Assembly (NCBI RefSeq): GCF_000218895.1
Contig: NC_015703.1
Span: 1,301,501 to 1,365,500, forward strand
Direction: 5' to 3'
DNA length: 64,000 nt
From: Runella slithyformis DSM 19594
Lineage (GTDB): Bacteria; Bacteroidota; Bacteroidia; Cytophagales; Spirosomataceae
Shown piece after piece: positions 8,513 to 16,385 of the stretch. A program made the position numbers and the translations under genes. Each line of letters opens with the position of its first letter. Position 1 is the first letter of the stretch. The notes under the pieces are model-generated. The model did not search any database, was not told the DNA's origin, and saw only the letters and a program-made list of their open reading frames with translations.

Positions 8513-9859
8513 ATGCAAACTTCCCGCAGAGATTTTATACGTTCGGCGTCTGTATTGACAGGCTCCGGACTCTTTTCATTTGCTCCGTTAGAGCTCTTGG
8601 CCAGCCAACGCAAACGCGTTTCCGCTAATGAAAAAGTGCAGTTGGGTGTCATTGGTTGCAATGGCATGGGCTGGTCTGACTTGCGTTCGCACCTTCAGCT
8701 GAGCGACGTGGAATGCGTAGCCCTCGCCGATGTAGATCAAAATGTGCTGGACCGCCGCGCCGCTGACGTAGAAAAAGCCCAGGGCAAACGTCCGCAGTTG
8801 TACAAAGACTACCGCAAAATGCTCGAGAACAAAGACATCGATGCGGTGATTATCGGTACACCGGACCATTGGCATTGCCTGGCCCTGACCGATTCGTTGG
8901 CCGCCGGCAAGCATGTGTATTGTGAAAAACCGCTGGCCAATTCCATTGAAGAATGTAACATCATGCTGGCCGCCGCCAAACGTTCCAATAAGATCATTCA
9001 GATCGGCCAATGGCAGCGCAGCGGCTCGCACTACGAAAAAGCCATCGAATACGTGCGCTCGGGCAAATTGGGCAATATCCGTTTGGTGAAAGTATGGGCG
9101 TATCAGGGCTGGATGGAACCGGTCGCTATAAAACCCGACAGTGCAGTGCCGGCGGGCGTCGATTATGACATGTGGCTCGGACCCGCCAAAAAACGCCCTT
9201 TCAACGCCAATCGTTTCCACTTCAATTTCCGTTGGTTTTGGGATTACGCCGGCGGGTTGATGACCGACTGGGGCGTACACGAAATTGACATTGCGCTCTA
9301 CGCCATGAATGCCAAAGCCCCTAAATCCGTGATGGCTTCGGGTGGAAAACTGGCCTACCCCGACGATGCCTCCGAAACCCCTGATACGCTGCAAACCGTG
9401 TACGAATACGAAGGTTTTAACATGTTGTGGGAACACGCCACGGGTATCGACGGCGGTAACTATGGCCTCACCGAAGGAATTGCTTTTATTGGAAACAACG
9501 GTACGGTGGTACTGCACCGGGGCGGTTGGATGCTGTACCCGGAAACCAAAACCCAAAACGGCATTAAAGTCTATAAAATTGACGATATTCCCGATCAGGC
9601 ACGTAACGGCGAATACCTCAACGACCACACCAAAAATTTTATTCAGGCCATCAAAGACAATAATCCGAAAATCCTGAAATGCGGCATCGAAACGGGCAGC
9701 ATCGCCGCCATCAATGCCCACATGGGAAATATCGCCTACAAAACAGGGCGCAAAGTCTATTGGGATGCCACAACGGGTGCTTTTAAAAATGATGCAGAGG
9801 CCAATGCACTCATTAAAGCTCATTACCACAACGGCTGGCAATTGCCGAAAGGAGTGTAA
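8513..9859 (+). CDS. Tat-exported Gfo/Idh/MocA family oxidoreductase
   Basis: The 448-residue protein opens with a twin-arginine signal (SRRDFIRSASVLTGSG, then a hydrophobic stretch to about residue 30). The NAD(P)-binding fold follows (LGVIGCNGMGWSDL), with the family motif EKPLANS near residue 142 and a C-terminal alpha/beta domain (DYAGGLMTDWGVHEIDIALY). Such Tat-exported members in Bacteroidota are cofactor-loaded periplasmic oxidoreductases, usually acting on sugars or polyols. The neighbours do not point to a substrate. It is monocistronic. Confidence 0.88.
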   Translation: MQTSRRDFIRSASVLTGSGLFSFAPLELLASQRKRVSANEKVQLGVIGCNGMGWSDLRSHLQLSDVECVALADVDQNVLDRRAADVEKAQGKRPQLYKDYRKMLENKDIDAVIIGTPDHWHCLALTDSLAAGKHVYCEKPLANSIEECNIMLAAAKRSNKIIQIGQWQRSGSHYEKAIEYVRSGKLGNIRLVKVWAYQGWMEPVAIKPDSAVPAGVDYDMWLGPAKKRPFNANRFHFNFRWFWDYAGGLMTDWGVHEIDIALYAMNAKAPKSVMASGGKLAYPDDASETPDTLQTVYEYEGFNMLWEHATGIDGGNYGLTEGIAFIGNNGTVVLHRGGWMLYPETKTQNGIKVYKIDDIPDQARNGEYLNDHTKNFIQAIKDNNPKILKCGIETGSIAAINAHMGNIAYKTGRKVYWDATTGAFKNDAEANALIKAHYHNGWQLPKGV

Positions 9860-9863
9860 ATTC

Positions 9864-10017
9864 AGGAGTGAGGAGTGAGAGCGTCCGAAAGAGCAAGGAG
9901 TTTACTCCGCTCTTTCGGATTTAAAATCCGAAAGTAATCTGATTCGGGATTTGAAATCCCGAATAGCAGCGAGTTTAGAATATGAGGTCCGGGCTCTTTT
10001 GGATTTGAAATCCCGCG
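9864..10017. repeat. Cluster of REP-like palindromes and period-7 repeat
   Basis: After two GGAGTGA-type heptamers (9865-9878) come four inverted repeats. The first is TCCGAAAGAGC (9884-9894) against GCTCTTTCGGA (9909-9919). The second, at 9912-9934, has 11-bp arms on the core GGATTTaAAATCC. The third, at 9942-9964, has 11-bp arms on GGATTTgAAATCC. The fourth is shorter (GGATTTgAAATCC at 10001-10013). The perfect arms with changing outer bases point to compensatory change in REP-like elements. The last copy overlaps the purM promoter. Confidence 0.8.
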
Positions 10018-10034
10018 TAGCTTAGGTACCTTTG
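10004..10034 (+). promoter_or_regulatory. Bacteroidota-type promoter of purM
   Basis: TTTG at 10004-10007 and TACCTTTG at 10027-10034 are separated by 19 bases. This matches the -33 and -7 elements of the major Bacteroidota sigma factor. The -33 element falls inside the last GGATTTgAAATCC repeat. Transcription would begin a few bases downstream and leave a very short leader before the ATG at 10058. Confidence 0.7.
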
Positions 10035-10057
10035 CACCTCATATTGTGTTGAATCCC

Positions 10058-11224
10058 ATGACTGAACGTTACCTCCAACGCGGCGTATCCGCTTCCAAAG
10101 AAGATGTACACCGCGCCATTGCCAACCTTGATAAAGGACTTTTTCCAAAAGCATTCTGCAAAATCGTTCCCGATACCCTCGCCGGTGACCCGGAGTACTG
10201 TACCATTATGCACGCCGACGGTGCCGGTACCAAAACCTCATTGGCGTATCTGTATTGGAAAGAAACGGGCGATTTGTCGGTGTGGCGCGGCATTGCGCAG
10301 GATTCCATCGTGATGAATACCGACGACCTTATCTGCGTAGGTGCCACGGGTCCGATGCTGATTTCTTCGAGCATTGACCGCAATAAAAACAAGATTCCGG
10401 GAGATGTTATTTCAGAGATCATTAACGGCACCGAAGAAGTATTGGAAATGCTGCGCAGTCATGGTGTGGAGATTTACAGCACCGGCGGCGAAACCGCCGA
10501 TGTGGGCGATCTGGTACGGACCATTACGGTCAACAGTACGATCATTGCCCGCATGAAACGCGCCGATGTGATTTCAAACGATACCATTCAGACAGGAGAT
10601 GTCATCGTAGGTTTGGCTTCTTTCGGACAGGCTTCATACGAAACTACCTACAACGGCGGCATGGGCAGCAACGGCCTTACCTCCGCCCGTCACGATGTGT
10701 TAGACAGTTACCTGGCGCCCAAATACCCGGAAAGTTTTGACCCGGAAGTACACAGTGCTTTGGTGTACAGCGGCTCCAAACGCCTCACCGACGCCGTGGG
10801 CGGTACGCCTGTCAACGTTGGGCAACTGATCCTTTCTCCCACACGCACCTACGCTCCTTTTGCCAAAACACTGCTGGACGAACTCCGCCCGCAGATTCAC
10901 GGCATGGTACATTGCAGCGGCGGTGCTCAAACCAAAGTCCTGCATTTTATTGATAACCTGCACGTTGTCAAAGACAATCTGTTTCCGATTCCTCCGCTTT
11001 TCAAACTGATTCAGGCCGAAAGCGGCACGAGTTGGCAGGAAATGTACAAAGTCTTTAACATGGGCCACCGTTTGGAAGTATATCTTTCAGAAACCCATGC
11101 CCAACGCGTGATTGAAATCGCTCAATCATTCGGAATTGACGCCCAAATTATTGGCCGCGTAGAAGCCAATGAAGGTAAGAAAGTAACGGTAAGGAGCGAG
11201 TTTGGGGAATTTGTGTACGAGTAG
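10058..11224 (+). CDS. purM: Phosphoribosylformylglycinamidine cyclo-ligase (AIR synthase)
   Basis: This protein of about 388 residues makes 5-aminoimidazole ribotide in purine synthesis. It has the PurM features: the start MTERYLQRGVSASKEDVHRA, the ATP/metal segment HADGAGTKTSLAY, the conserved MNTDDLICVGATGPM, and STGGETADVGD. It is about 40 residues longer than the enterobacterial enzyme, which is usual for Bacteroidota. A GTG at 10046 lies in frame, but the ATG at 10058 gives the usual N-terminus. It is transcribed from the TACCTTTG promoter. Confidence 0.93.
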   Translation: MTERYLQRGVSASKEDVHRAIANLDKGLFPKAFCKIVPDTLAGDPEYCTIMHADGAGTKTSLAYLYWKETGDLSVWRGIAQDSIVMNTDDLICVGATGPMLISSSIDRNKNKIPGDVISEIINGTEEVLEMLRSHGVEIYSTGGETADVGDLVRTITVNSTIIARMKRADVISNDTIQTGDVIVGLASFGQASYETTYNGGMGSNGLTSARHDVLDSYLAPKYPESFDPEVHSALVYSGSKRLTDAVGGTPVNVGQLILSPTRTYAPFAKTLLDELRPQIHGMVHCSGGAQTKVLHFIDNLHVVKDNLFPIPPLFKLIQAESGTSWQEMYKVFNMGHRLEVYLSETHAQRVIEIAQSFGIDAQIIGRVEANEGKKVTVRSEFGEFVYE

Positions 11225-11244
11225 CTGAGATAAGCTTTAGAAAA

Positions 11245-11493
11245 ATGAAATTTGACCTATTTTCAACAGTATTATTAGCACATGACCTGCCGGAATCAGG
11301 TTTTTGTAAAGGAGATGTAGGGACGATTGTTGAGCAAATACCCTCAGCAAACGAACATTCTGATGGCTATATCGTAGAATTTTTTGACAACGGAGGTAAT
11401 ACCATAGATGTGGTTCCTGTTTTGGAATCAGACATTATGTACCCTCATTCTAAAATGGTTGTAAACTATCGTGATTTAGAAAATGTTGCCTGA
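11245..11493 (+). CDS. DUF4926-like small protein
   Basis: The 82-residue protein reads VLLAHDLPESGFCKGDVGTIVEQIP, then GYIVEFFDNGGNT. This is the pattern of DUF4926 proteins (D-L-P, G-x-x-K-G-D-V-G-T, V-E-F). Members are small beta-rich proteins of unknown function, often near toxin or mobile-gene cargo. It starts 20 bases after purM and could be cotranscribed. Base composition drops towards AT here and stays low to about 12,900. Confidence 0.7.
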   Translation: MKFDLFSTVLLAHDLPESGFCKGDVGTIVEQIPSANEHSDGYIVEFFDNGGNTIDVVPVLESDIMYPHSKMVVNYRDLENVA

Positions 11494-11520
11494 TTACTTC
11501 AAATTCACACTTCTCTTTAC

Positions 11521-11722
11521 TTAAATTTTTGCAAACGCCGCCGTCTTTTGTAAATAGCTGTATGCCAAAGCGATAACGGTACCCCTCCTCTGACAAAAAC
11601 TTTTTCTGATTATATACAGACTCCCGAAGCCTAAGGCAATACCTACTGCGGTGAAGATAATACCAATGAAGGTTTCTGCTCTTTTTTCATAAAAACAGCC
11701 GCATCGGCCCGATTTCTCTAAG
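11521..11722 (-). pseudogene. Possible remnant of a small membrane-protein gene (DUF3592-like)
   Basis: The minus strand has an open frame ending in TAA at 11523-11521 with the text EKRAETFIGIIFTAVGIALG, a membrane segment, then RKSFCQRRGTVIALAYSY. This resembles the beginning of DUF3592 proteins (membrane helix followed by a G-T-V segment). No ATG opens the frame and the usual later part is missing, so a truncated gene is likely. The family guess is weak. Confidence 0.3.
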
Positions 11723-12032
11723 GTTTTTGAGACTGCGGTTTGGCCTGCCGGCGCAAAGGGTTCGGAATCCGATACACACTTCCGCTGTCCTGTGGCATTT
11801 TCATTTCGGCATTCGGCATGTTGTCGGGAGATTGCGCCAACAGAATAGGCATATTGTCGGTTTGGGCGTATACAATGCCTGAATTTTCCAACAGCCGATA
11901 CGTATTGGGAGGCGTATAACTTTTACTCAACGAATATTTTTTTAGGGGCCGCGGAGTGGCCTGTTGGGCCCATGCACCGGAGAGGCTTAAAGCCAAAATA
12001 TATACATAGATTATATTATTTCTAATTAGCAA
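11718..12032 (-). CDS. Small exported protein of unknown function
   Basis: The 104-residue protein has a signal peptide at 1-23 (ending GAWAQ). A basic Pro/Ser/Tyr-rich stretch follows (PRPLKKYSLSKSYTPPNTYR), then VYAQTDNMPILLAQSPDNMP and a Lys/Pro-rich tail. No known domain is recognised. It lies 19 bases downstream of the larger exported-protein gene on the same strand and is probably cotranscribed with it. Confidence 0.55.
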   Translation of the reverse strand: MLIRNNIIYVYILALSLSGAWAQQATPRPLKKYSLSKSYTPPNTYRLLENSGIVYAQTDNMPILLAQSPDNMPNAEMKMPQDSGSVYRIPNPLRRQAKPQSQKP

Positions 12033-12051
12033 AACACAAATGTATTACCTC

Positions 12052-12771
12052 TTACTTAGTGGCTATTTTAGTTTCCACTGACTCAAATGATTGGATTTCT
12101 CGATTTGGATATTGAATAACATTTACTCCAACATGTTTCTCTGAAATATACTGGAGTTGTTCCGTTCCCCACTTTACAGTTTCATTAGTATAATTAAAAA
12201 AAACAATGTGATATGCGCTGTTATCTTCAACAGCATCTATATAGTAGTATTCTCCATTATTTGTAATGCCATTAGTTTTTGTAAATGATTTAACTTTGAA
12301 TATTCTGAACTTATTAGGTGTTAATATTTCAATATCATTATCTCTAATAGTTATTTTAGCATCAGCCTTTTGCTGTTGAACTGAAACACCACAATCACCA
12401 TAACAGTGCTTATATAAGGTAGTATTAATAATTACCGGCAAATCGCCAGCAATATTTTTACTTAGGGTTACACCTGAATTAAACGCTGTTGACGAATTGG
12501 GCGCACTATAAGAACTACCGAATGTATTATTATAGCTCCCTACCGAAGGTACATGTTGGTTACTACTTCCAGTAGCCGTTTTACCTGTGTAAGGATTGGT
12601 ATTTCCTGGATAAGACCAATTATTCGTAGGGGTATTGTCTGGATTTGATCGATAATGAGGTTGTACATATGTCCCATCTTTTCTATAATAGCCATTTACT
12701 TTTACCTGAGCTTGTAGCAGTAATGAATTAAGAAATGCAAAAAACAAAAAAAGAAAAAAGTTAGATTTCAT
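12052..12771 (-). CDS. Exported protein with YYRKDGTYVQPHYRS motif, unknown function
   Basis: The 239-residue protein has a signal peptide at 1-21 (SLLLQAQ). It is followed by the recurrent motif VNGYYRKDGTYVQPHYRS, then NPDNTPTNNWSYPGN and NPYTGK. That motif is found at the N-terminus or in repeats of many short exported proteins of unknown role. A Ser/Asn/Tyr-rich middle and a C-terminal beta-rich part (HIVFFNYTNETVKWGTEQL) follow. The DNA is clearly more AT-rich than the neighbours, a possible sign of transfer. Confidence 0.6.
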   Translation of the reverse strand: MKSNFFLFLFFAFLNSLLLQAQVKVNGYYRKDGTYVQPHYRSNPDNTPTNNWSYPGNTNPYTGKTATGSSNQHVPSVGSYNNTFGSSYSAPNSSTAFNSGVTLSKNIAGDLPVIINTTLYKHCYGDCGVSVQQQKADAKITIRDNDIEILTPNKFRIFKVKSFTKTNGITNNGEYYYIDAVEDNSAYHIVFFNYTNETVKWGTEQLQYISEKHVGVNVIQYPNREIQSFESVETKIATK

Positions 12772-13104
12772 ATTTTTTAATGTATTTAGGGTACATAATA
12801 TTTATAAATATATTTCTTTTAATTATTGTGATTCGTTAAAAGAAACTAATAACTACTGGTTTTGTAGCTATGCCCTGGCTAATCTCAGAATAAAGCCCTA
12901 ACTACCGTATATATTGGTTCTTTCTTCTATGCAAGTTTATCAAAATCAAATCACACTCAGAAAGCTACGGCATTTTTCCGTAATTTTGCCCCCCAATAAT
13001 CAGGACGTTGGAAAAGGACACAATAGACGTTGGACAGATGATGTTCTGCTTCTTAAGGACCCGCCTCCCAAGTCCATTGTCAAACATCCGGTAGCAATAA
13101 AAAG
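12772..13104. promoter_or_regulatory. AT-rich intergenic region and alaS leader
   Basis: No gene is supported in these 333 bases. TAATTTTG at 12981-12988 fits the -7 element TAnnTTTG for alaS, though no good -33 TTG is seen 19 bases upstream. That promoter would give a leader of about 110 bases. The leader contains the 9-base direct repeat GACGTTGGA at 13004-13012 and 13026-13034. The region nearer 12772 is simply AT-rich. Confidence 0.4.
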
Positions 13105-15759
13105 ATGACTTCTCACGAAATCCGCCAAGCGTTTTTAGACTTTTTTAAGAGTAAAGGCCACCTCATTGTGCCCTCGGCACCGCTTGTGGCCAAAAATGAC
13201 CCCACGCTCATGTTCAACAACTCGGGCATGGCGCAGTTCAAAGATTTCTTTTTGGGGAACGGCACGCCGCCGAGCAAGCGTATTGCCGATACGCAGAAAT
13301 GCCTGCGCGTGAGCGGTAAGCACAACGACCTCGAAGACGTAGGTTTTGATACTTACCACCATACCATGTTTGAGATGCTGGGCAACTGGTCGTTTGGCGA
13401 TTATTTCAAAAAAGAAGCCTTGGCGTGGTCGTGGGAATTGCTCACGGAAGTCTATAAACTGCCCAAAGATCGCATTTACGTATCCGTTTTTAAGGGCGAC
13501 GAAAAAGACGGCGTTCCTTTTGACCAAGAGGCGTGGGATATTTGGAAAGAAATGGTGGGCGAAGACCGCATTATTCTGGGAAATAAAAAAGATAATTTCT
13601 GGGAAATGGGCGACACCGGCCCCTGCGGACCGTGCTCGGAAATCCATATTGACCTCCGCGACCAAGCTGAAGTCGACGCCAAATCCGGCAAAGAACTCGT
13701 CAACGCCGACCACCCGCAAGTGGTAGAGATCTGGAACAACGTATTCATGCAGTTTGAACGCAAAGCCGACGGCTCTCTGATTACGTTGCCTGCCAAACAC
13801 GTCGATACCGGCATGGGTTTCGAGCGCCTTTGTATGGCCATTCAGGGCAAAAAATCAAACTACGACACCGATATTTTCCAAAATACCATTCAGGTCATTG
13901 AGAAAATGTGCGGTAAACAATACGGCCTAAACGGCACGCTCAACACGACCGATTATACTGACATCGCCATGCGCGTCATTGCCGACCACCTGCGTGCGGT
14001 TAGCTTCGCCATTGCCGACGGCCAATTGCCCTCCAACGCCAAAGCAGGTTACGTAATTCGCCGCATTCTGCGCCGGGCCATTCGCTATGGATATTCGTAT
14101 TTGGGCTTCACGGAGCCGTTTATGTGCCGGTTGGTGCCGGTGTTGGCTGAGCAGTTCAAAGATGTTTTCCCCGAACTCAAAGCGCAGGAAGATTTTGTGA
14201 CGCGGGTAGTACATGAGGAAGAAAAGAGCTTTCTGCGTACGCTTGAAGCGGGTATCAAACGCTTTGAACTCATCAGCGCCCAAACGCCGGCGGGCGAAAT
14301 TATTGACGGAGAAGTGGTCTTTGAATTGTCCGATACCTTCGGGTTTCCGGTGGATCTAACGGCTTTGTTGGCCAAAGAAAAAGGCTACAAAATCGACGAA
14401 GCCGGCTACGAAAAAGCCCTGGCCGAACAGAAAAACCGCAGCCGTCAGGACGCAGCCAAAGAAGCTACCGATTGGGTAGAAGTAAGCGAAGGCGGCGATT
14501 TTGAGTTCTTAGGATATGATACGCTTGAAGCCACGGCCCAAATCGTCAAATACCGCAAAGTAAAAACCAAAGCGGGCGAAGAATACCACATCGTGCTCGA
14601 CCGTACGCCGTTTTACGCCGAAATGGGAGGACAGGTAGGCGATTCGGGGGAATTACGAGTGACGAATGACGAAGTACGAAGTATCAATATCGTCGATACG
14701 AAGAAAGAAAATGATCTGTTTGTTCATATTTCGAGAGATAAGAATTTAGAAGAAATACTCAACACTCCTCACTTATCACTCATCGCTCGTGTAGACGCTC
14801 ACCGCCGCCAAAACATCATGCGCAACCACACGGCTACGCACCTGATGCTGGCCGGATTGCGGAAGGTATTGGGTACGCACATTGTACAGAAAGGTTCGTA
14901 CCAAAACGACGAAGTGACGCGCTTTGACTTTTCACACTTTGCCAAAGTCACCGATGAAGAACTGAAACAGGTGGAAGACATCGTCAATGCCAAGATCCGC
15001 GCCAACATTGCCCAAAAAACCTACGTCAACGTACCGATCGATGAAGCCATCAAAAAAGGCGCAACGGCCACGTTTGGGGAAAAATACGGTGACTTTGTCC
15101 GTGTCGTAGAGTTTGATCCGCAGTTTTCGGTCGAGCTTTGCGGAGGTACCCACGTACCTTTTACGGGCGAGATCGCCCTTTTCAAATTTACGTCCGAAGG
15201 CTCGGTCTCGGCGGGCGTACGCCGCGTGGAAGCCGTAACGGGTGAGAAAGCGTTGGAATTATGGAATGAAGAATTACGGATTACCAATACGCTTCGCGAT
15301 ATGTTCAAAGGGCAAAAAGACCTTGTGAAAGCCGTTGAGGGGCTAATCGCCGAAAAAACAGCCTTACAAAAACGCATCGAAGCCCTGGAAAACGAGAAAT
15401 TACAGCAAACAAAACAAAATTTGCTGGCTGAGGCGGAAACCAAAGGTGATATTTCTGTCATCATTGCGCGGGTAGACGTTGCCAACGCCGATGCGCTTAA
15501 ATCGTTGGCCTACCAATTGAAAGAGCAACTCACCACCTGCTATATCGTACTCGGTACTGTACTGAGCGGCAAGCCGCAACTGGCGGTGATGCTTTCGGAA
15601 GATTTGGTCGCGCAGGGTAAACACGCCGGTAACATTGTTAAAGACCTCGCCAAAGAAGTAAAAGGCGGCGGCGGCGGACAGCCTTTCTTTGCCACTGCCG
15701 GCGGCTCGGATGCCAATGGGCTTGAGGCGGCATTGGCGAAAGCGAAGACGATTCTTTAA
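13105..15759 (+). CDS. alaS: Alanyl-tRNA synthetase
   Basis: The 884-residue enzyme charges tRNA-Ala. The class II catalytic core is at the N-terminus (NSGMAQFKDFFLG, HHTMFEMLGNWSFGDYFKKE, then TGMGFERL). The editing domain carries the zinc-binding pairs in NHTATHLM and ELCGGTHV. The C-Ala end has the oligoglycine motif GGGGGGQPFFATAGG. Between the core and the editing site lie two stretches made of period-7 DNA (14650-14684 and 14764-14790), giving ELRVTNDEVRS and TPHLSLIARVD. These are in frame and look like repeat insertion or replacement in a surface region. The full reading frame is intact. Confidence 0.95.
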   Translation: MTSHEIRQAFLDFFKSKGHLIVPSAPLVAKNDPTLMFNNSGMAQFKDFFLGNGTPPSKRIADTQKCLRVSGKHNDLEDVGFDTYHHTMFEMLGNWSFGDYFKKEALAWSWELLTEVYKLPKDRIYVSVFKGDEKDGVPFDQEAWDIWKEMVGEDRIILGNKKDNFWEMGDTGPCGPCSEIHIDLRDQAEVDAKSGKELVNADHPQVVEIWNNVFMQFERKADGSLITLPAKHVDTGMGFERLCMAIQGKKSNYDTDIFQNTIQVIEKMCGKQYGLNGTLNTTDYTDIAMRVIADHLRAVSFAIADGQLPSNAKAGYVIRRILRRAIRYGYSYLGFTEPFMCRLVPVLAEQFKDVFPELKAQEDFVTRVVHEEEKSFLRTLEAGIKRFELISAQTPAGEIIDGEVVFELSDTFGFPVDLTALLAKEKGYKIDEAGYEKALAEQKNRSRQDAAKEATDWVEVSEGGDFEFLGYDTLEATAQIVKYRKVKTKAGEEYHIVLDRTPFYAEMGGQVGDSGELRVTNDEVRSINIVDTKKENDLFVHISRDKNLEEILNTPHLSLIARVDAHRRQNIMRNHTATHLMLAGLRKVLGTHIVQKGSYQNDEVTRFDFSHFAKVTDEELKQVEDIVNAKIRANIAQKTYVNVPIDEAIKKGATATFGEKYGDFVRVVEFDPQFSVELCGGTHVPFTGEIALFKFTSEGSVSAGVRRVEAVTGEKALELWNEELRITNTLRDMFKGQKDLVKAVEGLIAEKTALQKRIEALENEKLQQTKQNLLAEAETKGDISVIIARVDVANADALKSLAYQLKEQLTTCYIVLGTVLSGKPQLAVMLSEDLVAQGKHAGNIVKDLAKEVKGGGGGQPFFATAGGSDANGLEAALAKAKTIL
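14650..14684. repeat. Period-7 repeat inside alaS, first block
   Basis: Five consecutive heptamers (GAATTAC, GAGTGAC, GAATGAC, GAAGTAC, GAAGTAT) form a perfect 7-base phase within the coding sequence and encode ELRVTNDEVRS. They resemble the degenerate heptamers found between genes at 9865 and 19840. Confidence 0.75.
14764..14791. repeat. Period-7 repeat inside alaS, second block
   Basis: Heptamers ACTCCTC, ACTTATC, ACTCATC and GCTCGTG follow each other. They are of the same kind as those at 37721-37748, and together with the first block they flank a 79-base segment of alaS. Confidence 0.65.
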
Positions 15760-15772
15760 TTAAAACGACAAA

Positions 15773-15882
15773 GGTTGCCGTGAGGACACCAGCAACGGCA
15801 CTTGCCATTATCTTTGCTCTCAACCGTATTGGAGCGAGGCATACAACATTAAACTTCGTTGCCATTGGCCGTGTCTCCACGA
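15773..15882. repeat. Pair of inverted GCCGTG...GTGTC-type repeats after alaS
   Basis: The stretch at 15773-15801 (TTGCCGTGAGGACACCAGCA) and the inverted stretch at 15858-15882 (TTGCCATTGGCCGTGTCTCC) match at about 16 of 22 positions when one is complemented. Each also has short self-complementary ends. They may be copies of one short dispersed element. No coding capacity is seen. Confidence 0.5.
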
Positions 15883-15897
15883 AAAATTCCCTTAATA

Positions 15898-15935
15898 AAA
15901 CTCCCCGGCTGAAAAATCGGGGAGTTTTTATTTTA
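15898..15935 (+). terminator. Rho-independent terminator downstream of alaS
   Basis: ACTCCCCG at 15901-15908 pairs perfectly with CGGGGAGT at 15919-15926, flanked by A-rich and T-rich runs that extend the stem. It lies about 140 bases after the alaS stop. Confidence 0.9.
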
Positions 15936-15984
15936 CCGCTCCTCTGATTGATACACAACTCATTTCTTTTAACTTATAATTCAT

Positions 15985-16272
15985 GATGCCATAAAAAACA
16001 TAAAAATTGACAAGGTAACGGTTTGGGACAATGCCGGCGGAAGCACCGACGGCTCGACCACGGCCAACTTTATTTCGGGAATGATGAAATCGATTCCGCC
16101 GCTGAATGACCTTTTCAACATGGCCGGACTTAACCTCCCGGAATACCTTAACGGCAAAGAAGATATTCAAAAACTGCCTGAAAACCTGCCGCAAGAGCAA
16201 AAAATCCATAAAAGATACCTTTCTGGACATTTTAAGCTCATCTTTTTATTCAAATCCCTCAAAACTTTTTGA
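15985..16272 (+). pseudogene. Truncated 3' remnant of a flotillin-like (SPFH) gene
   Basis: The plus strand encodes AIKNIKIDKVTVWDN, a Gly/Ser/Thr-rich stretch, then ANFISGMMKSIPPLNDLF and NMAGLNLPEYLNGK. This is the usual C-terminal end of bacterial flotillins, membrane scaffold proteins of about 500 residues. The frame is closed by TAA just upstream of 15985, and nothing of the SPFH domain or coiled coil remains. The 5' three quarters of the gene are therefore gone. A good terminator still follows at 16252-16285, as expected for the end of a former operon. Expression as a protein is unlikely. Confidence 0.75.
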
Positions 16273-16285
16273 GGGATTTTTTTTT
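16252..16285 (+). terminator. Rho-independent terminator after the flotillin remnant
   Basis: AAATCCCTCAAAA pairs with TTTTGAGGGATTT across a two-base loop region and is followed by a T-run. It overlaps the end of the relic reading frame. Confidence 0.85.
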
Positions 16286-16385
16286 CTTTTAAGCCAATTT
16301 TACCCTTTATTTAAACCACATATACTCTAAAACATCCACCTTTCAGGCAAGTAACACTGCTGCGGTTAAAAGCAAAAAGTTGAAT

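Noticed and set aside
8588-9841. A 417-codon open frame antisense to the Gfo/Idh/MocA gene
   Set aside because: It mirrors codon bias of the real gene, shows no domain, and reads as low-complexity Phe/His/Gly text.
12989-13104. A T-box type riboswitch before alaS
   Set aside because: No T-box core or terminator is seen, and T-boxes are not expected in Bacteroidota.
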